Part shown: positions 26,227 to 33,332 of the stretch, piece after piece
Layout: each line of letters opens with the position of its first letter
Position numbering within the stretch: the first letter of the stretch is position 1
Origin: Clostridium sp.
GTDB lineage: Bacteria; Bacillota; Clostridia; Lachnospirales; Lachnospiraceae
Assembly (NCBI GenBank): GCA_021770825.1
Contig: JAETQD010000003.1
Span: forward strand, 62,001-126,000
Direction: 5' to 3'
DNA: 64,000 nt
Program-made: the position numbers and the translations under genes
Notes under the pieces: model-generated
The model's input: only the letters and a program-made list of their open reading frames with translations
Told to the model about the DNA's origin: nothing
The model's database searches: none

Positions 26227-26263
26227 TTCAATACATAATATTTTTCGAAGGAGGAATCTATCA

Positions 26264-26986
26264 ATGGAAAACTGTATTCGCAAAATGAGCGGCAAAAAAT
26301 ATCTGGCCCGTCTCGCAGAGAATCCTGTGGTTATCATTCCCACAGGCGCCTGTGAGGTATATGGTCCTCAGCTGCCGATGGGGACCGATCTTCTTGTGGC
26401 TCAGAGGATTGCGGAAATTCTTGCAGAGAAAACCGGCGCAATGGTCGCACCGACAATTGAGACAGGAGAGTCCAGTGCCCTGGAGGCATTTCCGTGTACG
26501 TTTCCAATGCCGCGGAAAATTCTTGAGGATTATCTGGAATTTCTGGTTTCCAAGCTGATTCAGGACGGGGCCAGGAAATTTATCTTTATCACCGGACATG
26601 CAGGCAATGTGGATACCATAAGCTACATTATTAAAAAACATCTGAAGGATGGAATTAAGGCGTTTCAGATTGACTGGTGGAGGTTCACCCAGCCCAACAG
26701 CAGGGACATTCTGGACTACACAGGCCCCATGGCTCATGGACATGCCAGCGAATGCGGAACCAGTGTTATGATGTATCTGTATCCTGAGCTGGTGGATCAT
26801 GACGAAATTACCTGTGTGGAGAATATCCCCAACGATTACCCGGATATTCTTCAGTATGAGCCTTTTACAGAGAAAACATCCAACGGATGTATCGGAGACG
26901 CAACCGTGGCGACAGCCGAAAAAGGAAAGGCAATTGTAGATGCATGTGTGGAACGAATCCTGTCTTACATAAATAGTGCTTTCTGA
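26264..26986 (+). CDS. Creatininase family amidohydrolase-like protein
   Basis: 240 residues with the creatininase fold (metal-dependent cyclic-amide hydrolases and relatives). The usual EQHGPHLPLGTD metal motif reads EVYGPQLPMGTD: the glutamate and aspartate remain but both histidines are replaced by Tyr and Gln. The second metal region is GHAGNVD and the third HGHASECGTS. Activity may therefore differ from true creatininases. The ATG follows AAGGAGG. First gene of an operon with a TRAP importer and an M20 amidohydrolase, so a role in hydrolysing an imported amide is likely. Confidence 0.82.
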   Translation: MENCIRKMSGKKYLARLAENPVVIIPTGACEVYGPQLPMGTDLLVAQRIAEILAEKTGAMVAPTIETGESSALEAFPCTFPMPRKILEDYLEFLVSKLIQDGARKFIFITGHAGNVDTISYIIKKHLKDGIKAFQIDWWRFTQPNSRDILDYTGPMAHGHASECGTSVMMYLYPELVDHDEITCVENIPNDYPDILQYEPFTEKTSNGCIGDATVATAEKGKAIVDACVERILSYINSAF

Positions 26987-27009
26987 TTAGCCGAAAAGGA
27001 GAAAGGTGT

Positions 27010-27567
27010 ATGAAAAAGAAAATGGATTTTGCATACCCGCTTCGTCAGCTTGTGGGTGTTACGTTTTTTATTATCATTGCGGTGACATGTATTCAGGTAA
27101 TCAGCCGGTACGTGTTTAACCGTTCTCTGGTGTGGAGCGAGGAGCTGGTCCGCTTTCTGGTGGTATGGATGTGTATGGTGGGCTCAGCAGTGTCGAATTT
27201 TGACGATGATCACATGACAATTAATATTATCGTAGAAAAGTTCAAAAGGCCGGTACAGTTTGCTATATATACGATCCGCCAGATCATGATTTTCGTATTC
27301 TGCGTTGTTTGTTCTTATGCCAGCCTGCCGCTTCTAAAGGCAGCGGGAAAAAATCAGCTGGGGGCTCTGCCGATTCCTGGCTATGCCTGGCGTATGGCCG
27401 GGACTGTGGGCCTGGCGGTTATGGCAGTCATGACTCTGGCGCGGTGGATTTATGATTTCAGAAGGTTTCAAAATGGAGAATTTTGCTTAAAGGACGCCGA
27501 TACAGAAGTGGCGGAGGAGAATGAAGGAAACGCGGCTGTGAGCGAAACAGCAAAGGAGGGCAGATAA
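27010..27567 (+). CDS. TRAP transporter small permease (DctQ type)
   Basis: 185 residues, four predicted membrane helices. The signature VISRYVFNRSLVWSEELVRF and the following LVVWMCMVGSA are typical of DctQ. It pairs with the large permease beginning three bases downstream and the binding protein further on, making a complete tripartite Na+-driven carboxylate-type importer. The C-terminal 30 residues are acidic and cytoplasmic. Confidence 0.93.
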   Translation: MKKKMDFAYPLRQLVGVTFFIIIAVTCIQVISRYVFNRSLVWSEELVRFLVVWMCMVGSAVSNFDDDHMTINIIVEKFKRPVQFAIYTIRQIMIFVFCVVCSYASLPLLKAAGKNQLGALPIPGYAWRMAGTVGLAVMAVMTLARWIYDFRRFQNGEFCLKDADTEVAEENEGNAAVSETAKEGR

Positions 27568-27569
27568 GT

Positions 27570-28847
27570 ATGATGTTAGGAGTGTTCTTTTTGTCACTGA
27601 TCGTTATGATGCTGCTTGGCGTGCCGGTTGCATTTTCCCTGGGAATTGCTTCCGCCGGATACATGCTGGCTACGGGCACATCTCTGGCAATGATCGCGCA
27701 GCGTATGGTGAACGGCGCCAACAGCTTTACCATGTTAGCGATTCCGTTTTTCTTCATGGCGGGCGAGCTGATGAACATCAGCGGCGTAACGGATAAGATC
27801 ATTGAGCTTGCCAAGGCTTTGGTGGGTCATATGAAGGGCGGTCTGGCCCAGGTAAATATTGTTGCCAGTGTGTTTTTTGCGGGAGTATCCGGATCGGCAA
27901 CGGCGGATACCGCGGCTTTAGGCTCGTCGCTGATTCCGGCCATGGTAAAAGAGGGCTATGACCTGGACTTCTCAGCAGCTATCACCGTCGCCTCCTCCTG
28001 CGTGGGACCGATTATTCCGCCCAGCATCACACTGGTGCTTTACGGAATTCTGACAGGAACTGATGTGGGACGGCTTCTGATTGCCGGCATTGTGCCGGGA
28101 CTTATTGTCGCGGGAGCGCAAATGCTGTATACACATTTTTATGCTGTAAAGATGGATTATCCCAGTTATCCAAAGGCAACCCCCAAAGAGATGGGACATG
28201 CCGTTTTCAAAGGCTTCAGTGCTCTGATGATGCCAATCATCATCATCGGCGGAACCATGTCCGGGGTATTTACACCGACGGAAAGCGCCGCCATCGCTGT
28301 TCTGTACGGCATCATTATCGGATTTTTCGTATACCGGAACATTACGCTGCCGTCGTTCTTTGAGTCCCTTAAGAAGGTGGGAGTAAACAGTATGAACAAT
28401 ATGCTGATTCTGGCGGCCGCCAGCTGCTTCTCCTGGGTACTGACCATGTCGAAGGCTCCGGATATGCTGGTAAAGGCCATGCTGGGAATCAGCAGCAGTA
28501 AAACAGTGCTTACATTACTGATTCTGGCGCTTCTTATCTTTATCGGATTTTTTATGCAGGCTTCCCAGGCACTGGTGGTTCTGGCGCCGATTCTTCTTCC
28601 GGTTGCACAGGCGGTTGGAATCGATCCGGTACATTTTGGCCTGATTATGGTGGTTACCCTGACCTTTGGCGGCTGCACTCCGCCGGTAGGAAGTATGCTG
28701 TTTGTTATAAACAGCATTACGAAGATGGGCTTTGCCAGACTGACAAAGGCAATGATGCCGTTATATCTTCCGTTAATCATTTCGATACTGATTATCACAT
28801 TTATCCCGCAGGTCAGCCTGTTCCTTCCGAATCTGGTTATGAAATAA
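27570..28847 (+). CDS. TRAP transporter large permease (DctM type)
   Basis: 425 residues with about 11-12 membrane helices. GVPVAFSLGIASAGYML, MVNGANSFTMLAIPFFFMAG, FAGVSGSATADTAALGSSLI and the TPPVGSMLF re-entrant motif are classic DctM. The start is ATG at 27570, with a second ATG immediately after; either is possible. Same operon as DctQ and the binding protein. Confidence 0.96.
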   Translation: MMLGVFFLSLIVMMLLGVPVAFSLGIASAGYMLATGTSLAMIAQRMVNGANSFTMLAIPFFFMAGELMNISGVTDKIIELAKALVGHMKGGLAQVNIVASVFFAGVSGSATADTAALGSSLIPAMVKEGYDLDFSAAITVASSCVGPIIPPSITLVLYGILTGTDVGRLLIAGIVPGLIVAGAQMLYTHFYAVKMDYPSYPKATPKEMGHAVFKGFSALMMPIIIIGGTMSGVFTPTESAAIAVLYGIIIGFFVYRNITLPSFFESLKKVGVNSMNNMLILAAASCFSWVLTMSKAPDMLVKAMLGISSSKTVLTLLILALLIFIGFFMQASQALVVLAPILLPVAQAVGIDPVHFGLIMVVTLTFGGCTPPVGSMLFVINSITKMGFARLTKAMMPLYLPLIISILIITFIPQVSLFLPNLVMK

Positions 28848-28882
28848 TGAAATGAAAAAATGTAAGAAAAGGAGAGACTATT

Positions 28883-29950
28883 ATGAAACTGAAACATGTA
28901 TTAGCAATGATACTGGCAGCGGCAACCGCCTTCACAATGACAGGATGCCAGAGCAATTCCTCTGACGCTGCCGCAACAACGGCAGCTGCCAACGCAGATG
29001 CAGCTTCCAAAACGGAGGCGGCAGCCAAAACAGAAGCGGCGGCGAAGGCCGGCATTACTATTAAATATGCCACCTGGGCCAATGACGGCGAGGCCGCTTA
29101 TGAAGGCATGAAGAAATTTAAGGAGATCGTTGAGGAGGGCTCAAACGGAGAGATTGCCGTGGATCTGTATCCCTCCAATCAGGCCGGGTCCACCAACGAA
29201 CAGGTGGAGCAGGTGTCCATGAACCAGCTTCAGATGATGTGCAGCGGTGATCCGGGAATTGTAGAGCTTGAATATTTATGTCTTCCGTATCTGCTGACCA
29301 GTCTTGACCAGTATACGGAATTTATGGCTACGGATCTTGGACAGACCTATGTTCAGAAGAGCATTAATGAAAGAAACTGTAAAATTATAGATACTCTTCC
29401 GAGAAGCCCGCGTATCATCTCCAGCAATATTGAGATTAACAGTCTGGCGGATATGAAGAATATGAAGATCCGTGTTCCGGAGCGTGACTACTATGTAGAA
29501 ACCTTTAAGGCACTTGGAGCGAACCCGACTCCGATGGACATGGGTGAAGTTTATTCTGCAATGCAGACCGGCGTTGTAGACGGTCAGGAGAACCCCATTG
29601 AGACCATTGTTTCCTATGGCTTTCAGAATGTAAACGATTATCTGGTAATGTCCAATCACATTATCAAACCGGCATTCGTTATGATTAATAATGATTTCTT
29701 CAACGGCCTGTCCGAAGAGCATCAGAAGCTGATTCTGGATGCCTGTACAAAGGCACGTGAATATGCAACGGAATATATGGATTCTGCCATGGAGAAGGAT
29801 CTTAAGACCTGTGTTGATGCAGGGATGACTGTCTGCGAGCCGGATCTGGAGGAATTTAAGGAGGCGACTCAGGGCGTTCGTGATGAGCTTGGAGTGAAAA
29901 CCTGGGGTGAGGATGGTTACGCTGTCATTAAGTCTATCGCAGAGGAGTAG
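28883..29950 (+). CDS. TRAP transporter substrate-binding lipoprotein (DctP type)
   Basis: 355 residues. Lipoprotein signal peptide with lipobox TMTGC (Cys about 22), followed by an Ala/Lys/Glu-rich spacer (about 25-55) holding it off the membrane, then a DctP-family domain (ITIKYATWANDGEAAYEGMK, DLYPSNQAGSTNEQVEQV, KIRVPERDYYVETFKALGAN, DGQENPIETIVSYGFQNVND). The Arg in the IRVPE motif is the usual carboxylate-binding residue, which suggests the ligand carries a carboxylate. Good AAAGGAG site. Confidence 0.95.
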   Translation: MKLKHVLAMILAAATAFTMTGCQSNSSDAAATTAAANADAASKTEAAAKTEAAAKAGITIKYATWANDGEAAYEGMKKFKEIVEEGSNGEIAVDLYPSNQAGSTNEQVEQVSMNQLQMMCSGDPGIVELEYLCLPYLLTSLDQYTEFMATDLGQTYVQKSINERNCKIIDTLPRSPRIISSNIEINSLADMKNMKIRVPERDYYVETFKALGANPTPMDMGEVYSAMQTGVVDGQENPIETIVSYGFQNVNDYLVMSNHIIKPAFVMINNDFFNGLSEEHQKLILDACTKAREYATEYMDSAMEKDLKTCVDAGMTVCEPDLEEFKEATQGVRDELGVKTWGEDGYAVIKSIAEE

Positions 29951-29958
29951 AATTTTAT

Positions 29959-31140
29959 ATGGAAATCATGAAAGCAATCGAACGGTATACTGATTATGCC
30001 ATTAAGCTGCGGCGGGAAATCCACCGCAGCCCGGAGCTTAGCGGAAATGAGTATAATACTACAAAGCTGATTCGAAGAGAACTGAAGCAGTACGGGATCC
30101 AGGTGCGGGAGTCGGGGCTGGAAACGGGGGTGATTGCCGATATCAGAGGGAAGAAGCCGGGAAACGGGCGAACAATTGCGGTTCGTGCCGATATCGACGC
30201 TCTCCCGGTGCAGGAAAAGACCGGCGAGGAATTTGCCTCTTCCGTTCCGGGCATCAGCCATGCCTGCGGCCATGATATGCATACGGCGGCCCTTTTGTTG
30301 GCGGCCCGGGTGCTTAAAGAAATGGAGGATGATTTCTGTGGGACTGTGCGGCTTATGTTCCAGCCTGCGGAGGAGAAGGGTGACGGCGCCAGGGCGATGA
30401 TCGCCCACGGGGCCCTTGAGAATCCGAAGCCGGACGCGGTTCTGGGAATTCATACCTGGCCGGATACCCCGGCGGGGATGATTGGGGTGAAGCCCGGTCC
30501 CTCCCATGCGTCATCGGATACCATTACAATTCTGGTCAGGGGAAAAGGAGGTCATGGCGCACATCCTTACCGCTGTGTGGATCCGATTATGGCAAGCGCT
30601 TATCTGCTTACTCAGCTTCAGACTCTGATTTCCAGGGAACTGCCCATGACAGAATCGGCGGTCCTTACCTTTGGAACCATCCATGGCGGAACGGCTGCCA
30701 ACGTGATTCCGGATGAGGTTAAGCTGCAGGGGACGTTTCGCTGTCTGAATGCGGACTGGAGGGAGAAGCTTTTGGCTTCTGTCAGGCGCGTCAGCGAGGA
30801 ATGCTGTCTGGCCATGAGAGCAGAGGCGGAGGTTACGGTTAAGGAAGGAATGCCTCCCCTTGTCAATGATACGGAGATGATTGAGAAGCTGGCTGTAAGC
30901 GCTGAAAAGATATTGGGGCCGGATCATGTTAAACGACTTCAGACAGCATCTCCCGGTTCCGATGACTTTGCGTTCTATCTGGAGCAGGTGCCGGGAATTT
31001 TATTCCGGATGGGAACCGGCAATGATGATCCGACGACTCATGTGGGGCTGCATAACGGAGGGAACCGCTTTGACGAGCGCGGGATTCCCACCGGAGCGGC
31101 TGTGATGGTGCAGTATATTCTGGACTATTTAAACGAGTGA
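29959..31140 (+). CDS. M20 family metallopeptidase / amidohydrolase
   Basis: A 393-residue M20D enzyme (hippurate hydrolase/N-acyl-amino-acid amidohydrolase group). Zinc motifs: RADIDALPV, HACGHDMHTA, QPAEEKGDGA (catalytic Glu) and a distal THVGLHNG. A lid domain interrupts (about 180-290). It probably cleaves the imported N-acylated carboxylate in the cytoplasm. Last gene of the operon; the stop is nine bases before the binding-protein-to-gene spacing seen elsewhere, and hairpin-rich noncoding DNA follows. Confidence 0.92.
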   Translation: MEIMKAIERYTDYAIKLRREIHRSPELSGNEYNTTKLIRRELKQYGIQVRESGLETGVIADIRGKKPGNGRTIAVRADIDALPVQEKTGEEFASSVPGISHACGHDMHTAALLLAARVLKEMEDDFCGTVRLMFQPAEEKGDGARAMIAHGALENPKPDAVLGIHTWPDTPAGMIGVKPGPSHASSDTITILVRGKGGHGAHPYRCVDPIMASAYLLTQLQTLISRELPMTESAVLTFGTIHGGTAANVIPDEVKLQGTFRCLNADWREKLLASVRRVSEECCLAMRAEAEVTVKEGMPPLVNDTEMIEKLAVSAEKILGPDHVKRLQTASPGSDDFAFYLEQVPGILFRMGTGNDDPTTHVGLHNGGNRFDERGIPTGAAVMVQYILDYLNE

Positions 31141-31230
31141 TGTTTTGACGCCAATATGCATCAGAGAGTCTGTTTTTTATGGGATATCTGAAACCGGGAC
31201 ATCTCATTTTTACACCACAAAAAGGCCTTA

Positions 31231-31303
31231 CATGACATAATTAAAAAAAATGGAGGGAACGGCTGCTTTTATATAAAAGTAAAGTGGCGTTCCATGACAT
31301 AAT
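31231..31303. repeat. CATGACATAAT direct repeats and hairpin
   Basis: The 11-mer CATGACATAAT occurs at 31231-31241 and 31293-31303. The second copy continues as a palindrome (GACATAAT-AAAT-ATTATG). Between them lie ggaacg/cgttcc arms (31256-31261, 31288-31293) and the perfect palindrome CTTTTATATAAAAG (31266-31279). An inverted near-copy (ATCATGTCATG) is at 31546-31556. The same core recurs as the paired sites at 57224 and 57418. Confidence 0.65.
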
Positions 31304-31313
31304 AAATATTATG

Positions 31314-31453
31314 GTAACAGCTCAGCCGTGCGAAGATTCAGAGCAAAAAACATGTTTTCATAAACGTTTTTTGCTCTGAATCTTCATAGGGCGGACACCC
31401 GGAGCTTCTTGTCCGTGGTACGCGGCCAAGAAGATGCAAGGCTGAACTGTTAC
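31314..31453 (+). repeat. Modular repeat with variable hairpin, copy L
   Basis: The 140-bp unit is bounded by inverted ends GTAACAGCTCAGC (31314-31326) and GCTGAACTGTTAC (31441-31453), 12 of 13 complementary. Inside are a perfect 20-base-pair hairpin (31332-31351 with 31366-31385) and a 29-base module starting CTTCTTG and ending CAAGAAG (31405-31433). A second copy, inverted, lies at 32319-32450. The hairpin sequences differ completely between copies although both arms stay complementary. Confidence 0.75.
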
Positions 31454-31569
31454 ATCTTATGTCACGATACCAGGGTCAAGCAGGGGCATGCAGTGCGAAG
31501 CATTCCGTGGTATCGCAGGGGCCAAAATACCTTTTGCCCCCCAGCATCATGTCATGAACAATTTTGCAT
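31454..31569. other. Spacer between repeat L and AP2 gene 1
   Basis: It contains ATCTTATGTCACG next to the repeat end, an eight-base inverted repeat cgatacca/tggtatcg (31465-31472, 31508-31515) and ATCATGTCATG (31546-31556) fourteen bases before the AP2 start. No coding frame is supported. Confidence 0.5.
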
Positions 31570-32217
31570 ATGAAGAATGAAATGTCGGGAAAGCAGTTCG
31601 GAATGCTTACAGTACTCCGGGAAGTGAAGCGGGAGAACAGCCCAAAGCGCTACTGGCTCTGCAGATGCCAGTGCGGAAAGGAAACCGTTGTGGAGGAGTC
31701 GCACTTAAAAAACGGACATACAAAGAGCTGCGGCTGCTATCGCAGAACGGCACAGAAAAAGCGGTACCGGGATCTGACCGGCCAACGTTTCGGGCGGCTA
31801 CTGGTTCTGGAGGCGGTTCGGGATGGAGATGGACGCCTGACAGGCTGGAAATGCCGGTGTGACTGTGGGAAGCAGTGTGTCTGCAAGTCCGCCAGTCTTA
31901 CATCGGGAGTCACAAAAAGCTGCGGGTGTCTTCAGAAAGAACAGCGGAAGGAAAACATGAATAAAGCCATCCATTTCGTTGACGAGACCTGTGTGGAGCG
32001 GATTGCCAGCCGGAAAACATTTGTAAATAATACGACCGGACACAGGGGCGTTTACCGGAGGGAAAATAACCGGTGGAGGGCATACATCGGATTCCAGGGG
32101 AAGGTGTATTACCTTGGCTCTTTTGAGAGCTTTGAGGATGCTGTGGAGGCGAGGCTTACAGCTGAGACAAGGCTGTATGACACGTTTCTGGAACAATATA
32201 CAAAGAAAAAAGGATAG
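31570..32217 (+). CDS. AP2-domain protein with two zinc-ribbon-like repeats, copy 1
   Basis: 215 residues from ATG 31570. The neighbouring TTG at 31564 is less likely, because the other two copies align from this Met (MKNEMSGKQFG versus MKQDMTGRQFG). Two Cys-rich repeats, each CxCxCG... then KSCGC (about residues 30-65 and 90-120), precede an AP2/ERF DNA-binding domain (about 155-205; TGHRGVYRRENNRWRAYIGF). Bacterial AP2 proteins are often linked to homing nucleases or mobile DNA; no HNH motif is visible here. A weak or absent ribosome site and inverted repeats upstream suggest unusual control. Confidence 0.85.
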   Translation: MKNEMSGKQFGMLTVLREVKRENSPKRYWLCRCQCGKETVVEESHLKNGHTKSCGCYRRTAQKKRYRDLTGQRFGRLLVLEAVRDGDGRLTGWKCRCDCGKQCVCKSASLTSGVTKSCGCLQKEQRKENMNKAIHFVDETCVERIASRKTFVNNTTGHRGVYRRENNRWRAYIGFQGKVYYLGSFESFEDAVEARLTAETRLYDTFLEQYTKKKG

Positions 32218-32220
32218 GGG

Positions 32221-32276
32221 AGGCGCCATTGCTTCACAGATGTAAAATCATTTGTGGAGCAGCGGCGCCTTTCTCT
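32221..32276 (+). terminator. Terminator after AP2 gene 1
   Basis: Long imperfect stem with outer arms aggcgcc (32221-32227) and ggcgcct (32264-32270), then a T-rich tail. Confidence 0.7.
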
Positions 32277-32307
32277 GGCTGGTGAATGGTAATTTAATCG
32301 CATTCAC

Positions 32308-32317
32308 GGGGGGGGGG
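32308..32317 (+). repeat. Run of ten G
   Basis: Homopolymer G10 next to the inverted gtgaatg/cattcac hairpin (32282-32307). A possible slippage or sequencing-error site in noncoding DNA. Confidence 0.8.
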
Positions 32318-32318
32318 T

Positions 32319-32450
32319 ATCTTCTTGCCCGCGTACCGCGGACAAGAAGCATCGGGCGTCCGCCCGATGTGGAAAACCGAACGAAAACTGCCTTACAAGC
32401 AAGCTTGACGCCTGTTTTCGTTCGGTTTTCCCCGCCCTGCGAACTGTTAC
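32319..32450 (-). repeat. Modular repeat with variable hairpin, copy R (inverted)
   Basis: Read on the minus strand: end GTAACAGTTC (32441-32450), an 18-base-pair perfect hairpin (32371-32388 with 32414-32431), the palindrome atcgggcg/cgcccgat (32351-32368), and the 29-base CTTCTTG...CAAGAAG module (32321-32349) that matches copy L at 27 of 29 positions. The outer end after the module is not conserved, so this copy looks incomplete on that side. Confidence 0.7.
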
Positions 32451-32539
32451 GAAATAAATTGCAGGAACAGGCAGGATGAATTATAATAATAGTAAGGGAA
32501 ATGCAGGAATTTACAAAAAAACGCAGAGCGGGGATACAG

Positions 32540-33265
32540 ATGTCGGCAAAGACTTCACACAGCTGTAAATTGGATAATGGAATCGCCCGGGCTTTTGGGG
32601 AAGTATCTCTTCGGGACCTGATCTATATTTCAGAAGAAGAAAGATGGCAAAATTATGCACATAATATGGCACAGGAACTGACACCTGATATGGTTGATGG
32701 GAATGGATTGATTATTAATCAGGGAGCCATGACGTTTTTTGTAATGAACAGGTACAGTGTTGCATATGGAGGGTGTGGGGCGATAGCGCTTTATAATACG
32801 ATTAAGATTTTAGACCCTGATTCAGAAGTCACTTTTCCGCAAATCATATATTGGACAGAACCATATGGCATACTAAATAACGCATTGGGTATTGCTCCCT
32901 GGGGAATTACAAACATACTTAATGGCATGGGATATAAAACGAAGTTTTGCTTTTTCAAAAACGCAGATAAAATCAGTGAACTGGCATCAGAAGCGGATGC
33001 AGCAGTTACCTTATATATAAGGAAATCTCTTTCCGCACATTATGTTGCATTTCACGCGGCAGGCACAGATAAGTCAGGACAGCAAAACTTTAAATTTTAT
33101 AATGAAATATATGGTGCAGGAAATGATACAAGAACCTACCAGAGTTTTATAAAAAACCATGGGATATGGAATTTGAAAGATGCTAAGAAGAAATACACAT
33201 CAAAGAAAGCGCCAGGAGAGGCAGAGCTGATTTCCATTGTAATTCTTGTAAACAAAGCGGATTAG
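32540..33265 (+). CDS. C39-like cysteine peptidase homologue, orphan
   Basis: About 241 residues from ATG 32540 (GGGGA seven bases upstream); an in-frame ATG at 32501 has a ribosome site only one base away. The pattern YGGCGAIALYNTIKIL (Cys nucleophile near the start of a helix) and, later, SAHYVAFHA (His) fit a papain-like C39 fold. No signal peptide or transporter domain is seen. Base composition is clearly more AT-rich than its neighbours and it stands alone beside a repeat, so recent acquisition is likely. Substrate unknown. Confidence 0.6.
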   Translation: MSAKTSHSCKLDNGIARAFGEVSLRDLIYISEEERWQNYAHNMAQELTPDMVDGNGLIINQGAMTFFVMNRYSVAYGGCGAIALYNTIKILDPDSEVTFPQIIYWTEPYGILNNALGIAPWGITNILNGMGYKTKFCFFKNADKISELASEADAAVTLYIRKSLSAHYVAFHAAGTDKSGQQNFKFYNEIYGAGNDTRTYQSFIKNHGIWNLKDAKKKYTSKKAPGEAELISIVILVNKAD

Positions 33266-33332
33266 AAACACTGGATTTTTTTCCCGGTATGAGGTATAAT
33301 TATAGACCAGCAATTATTAAGGAGAAGATCGA

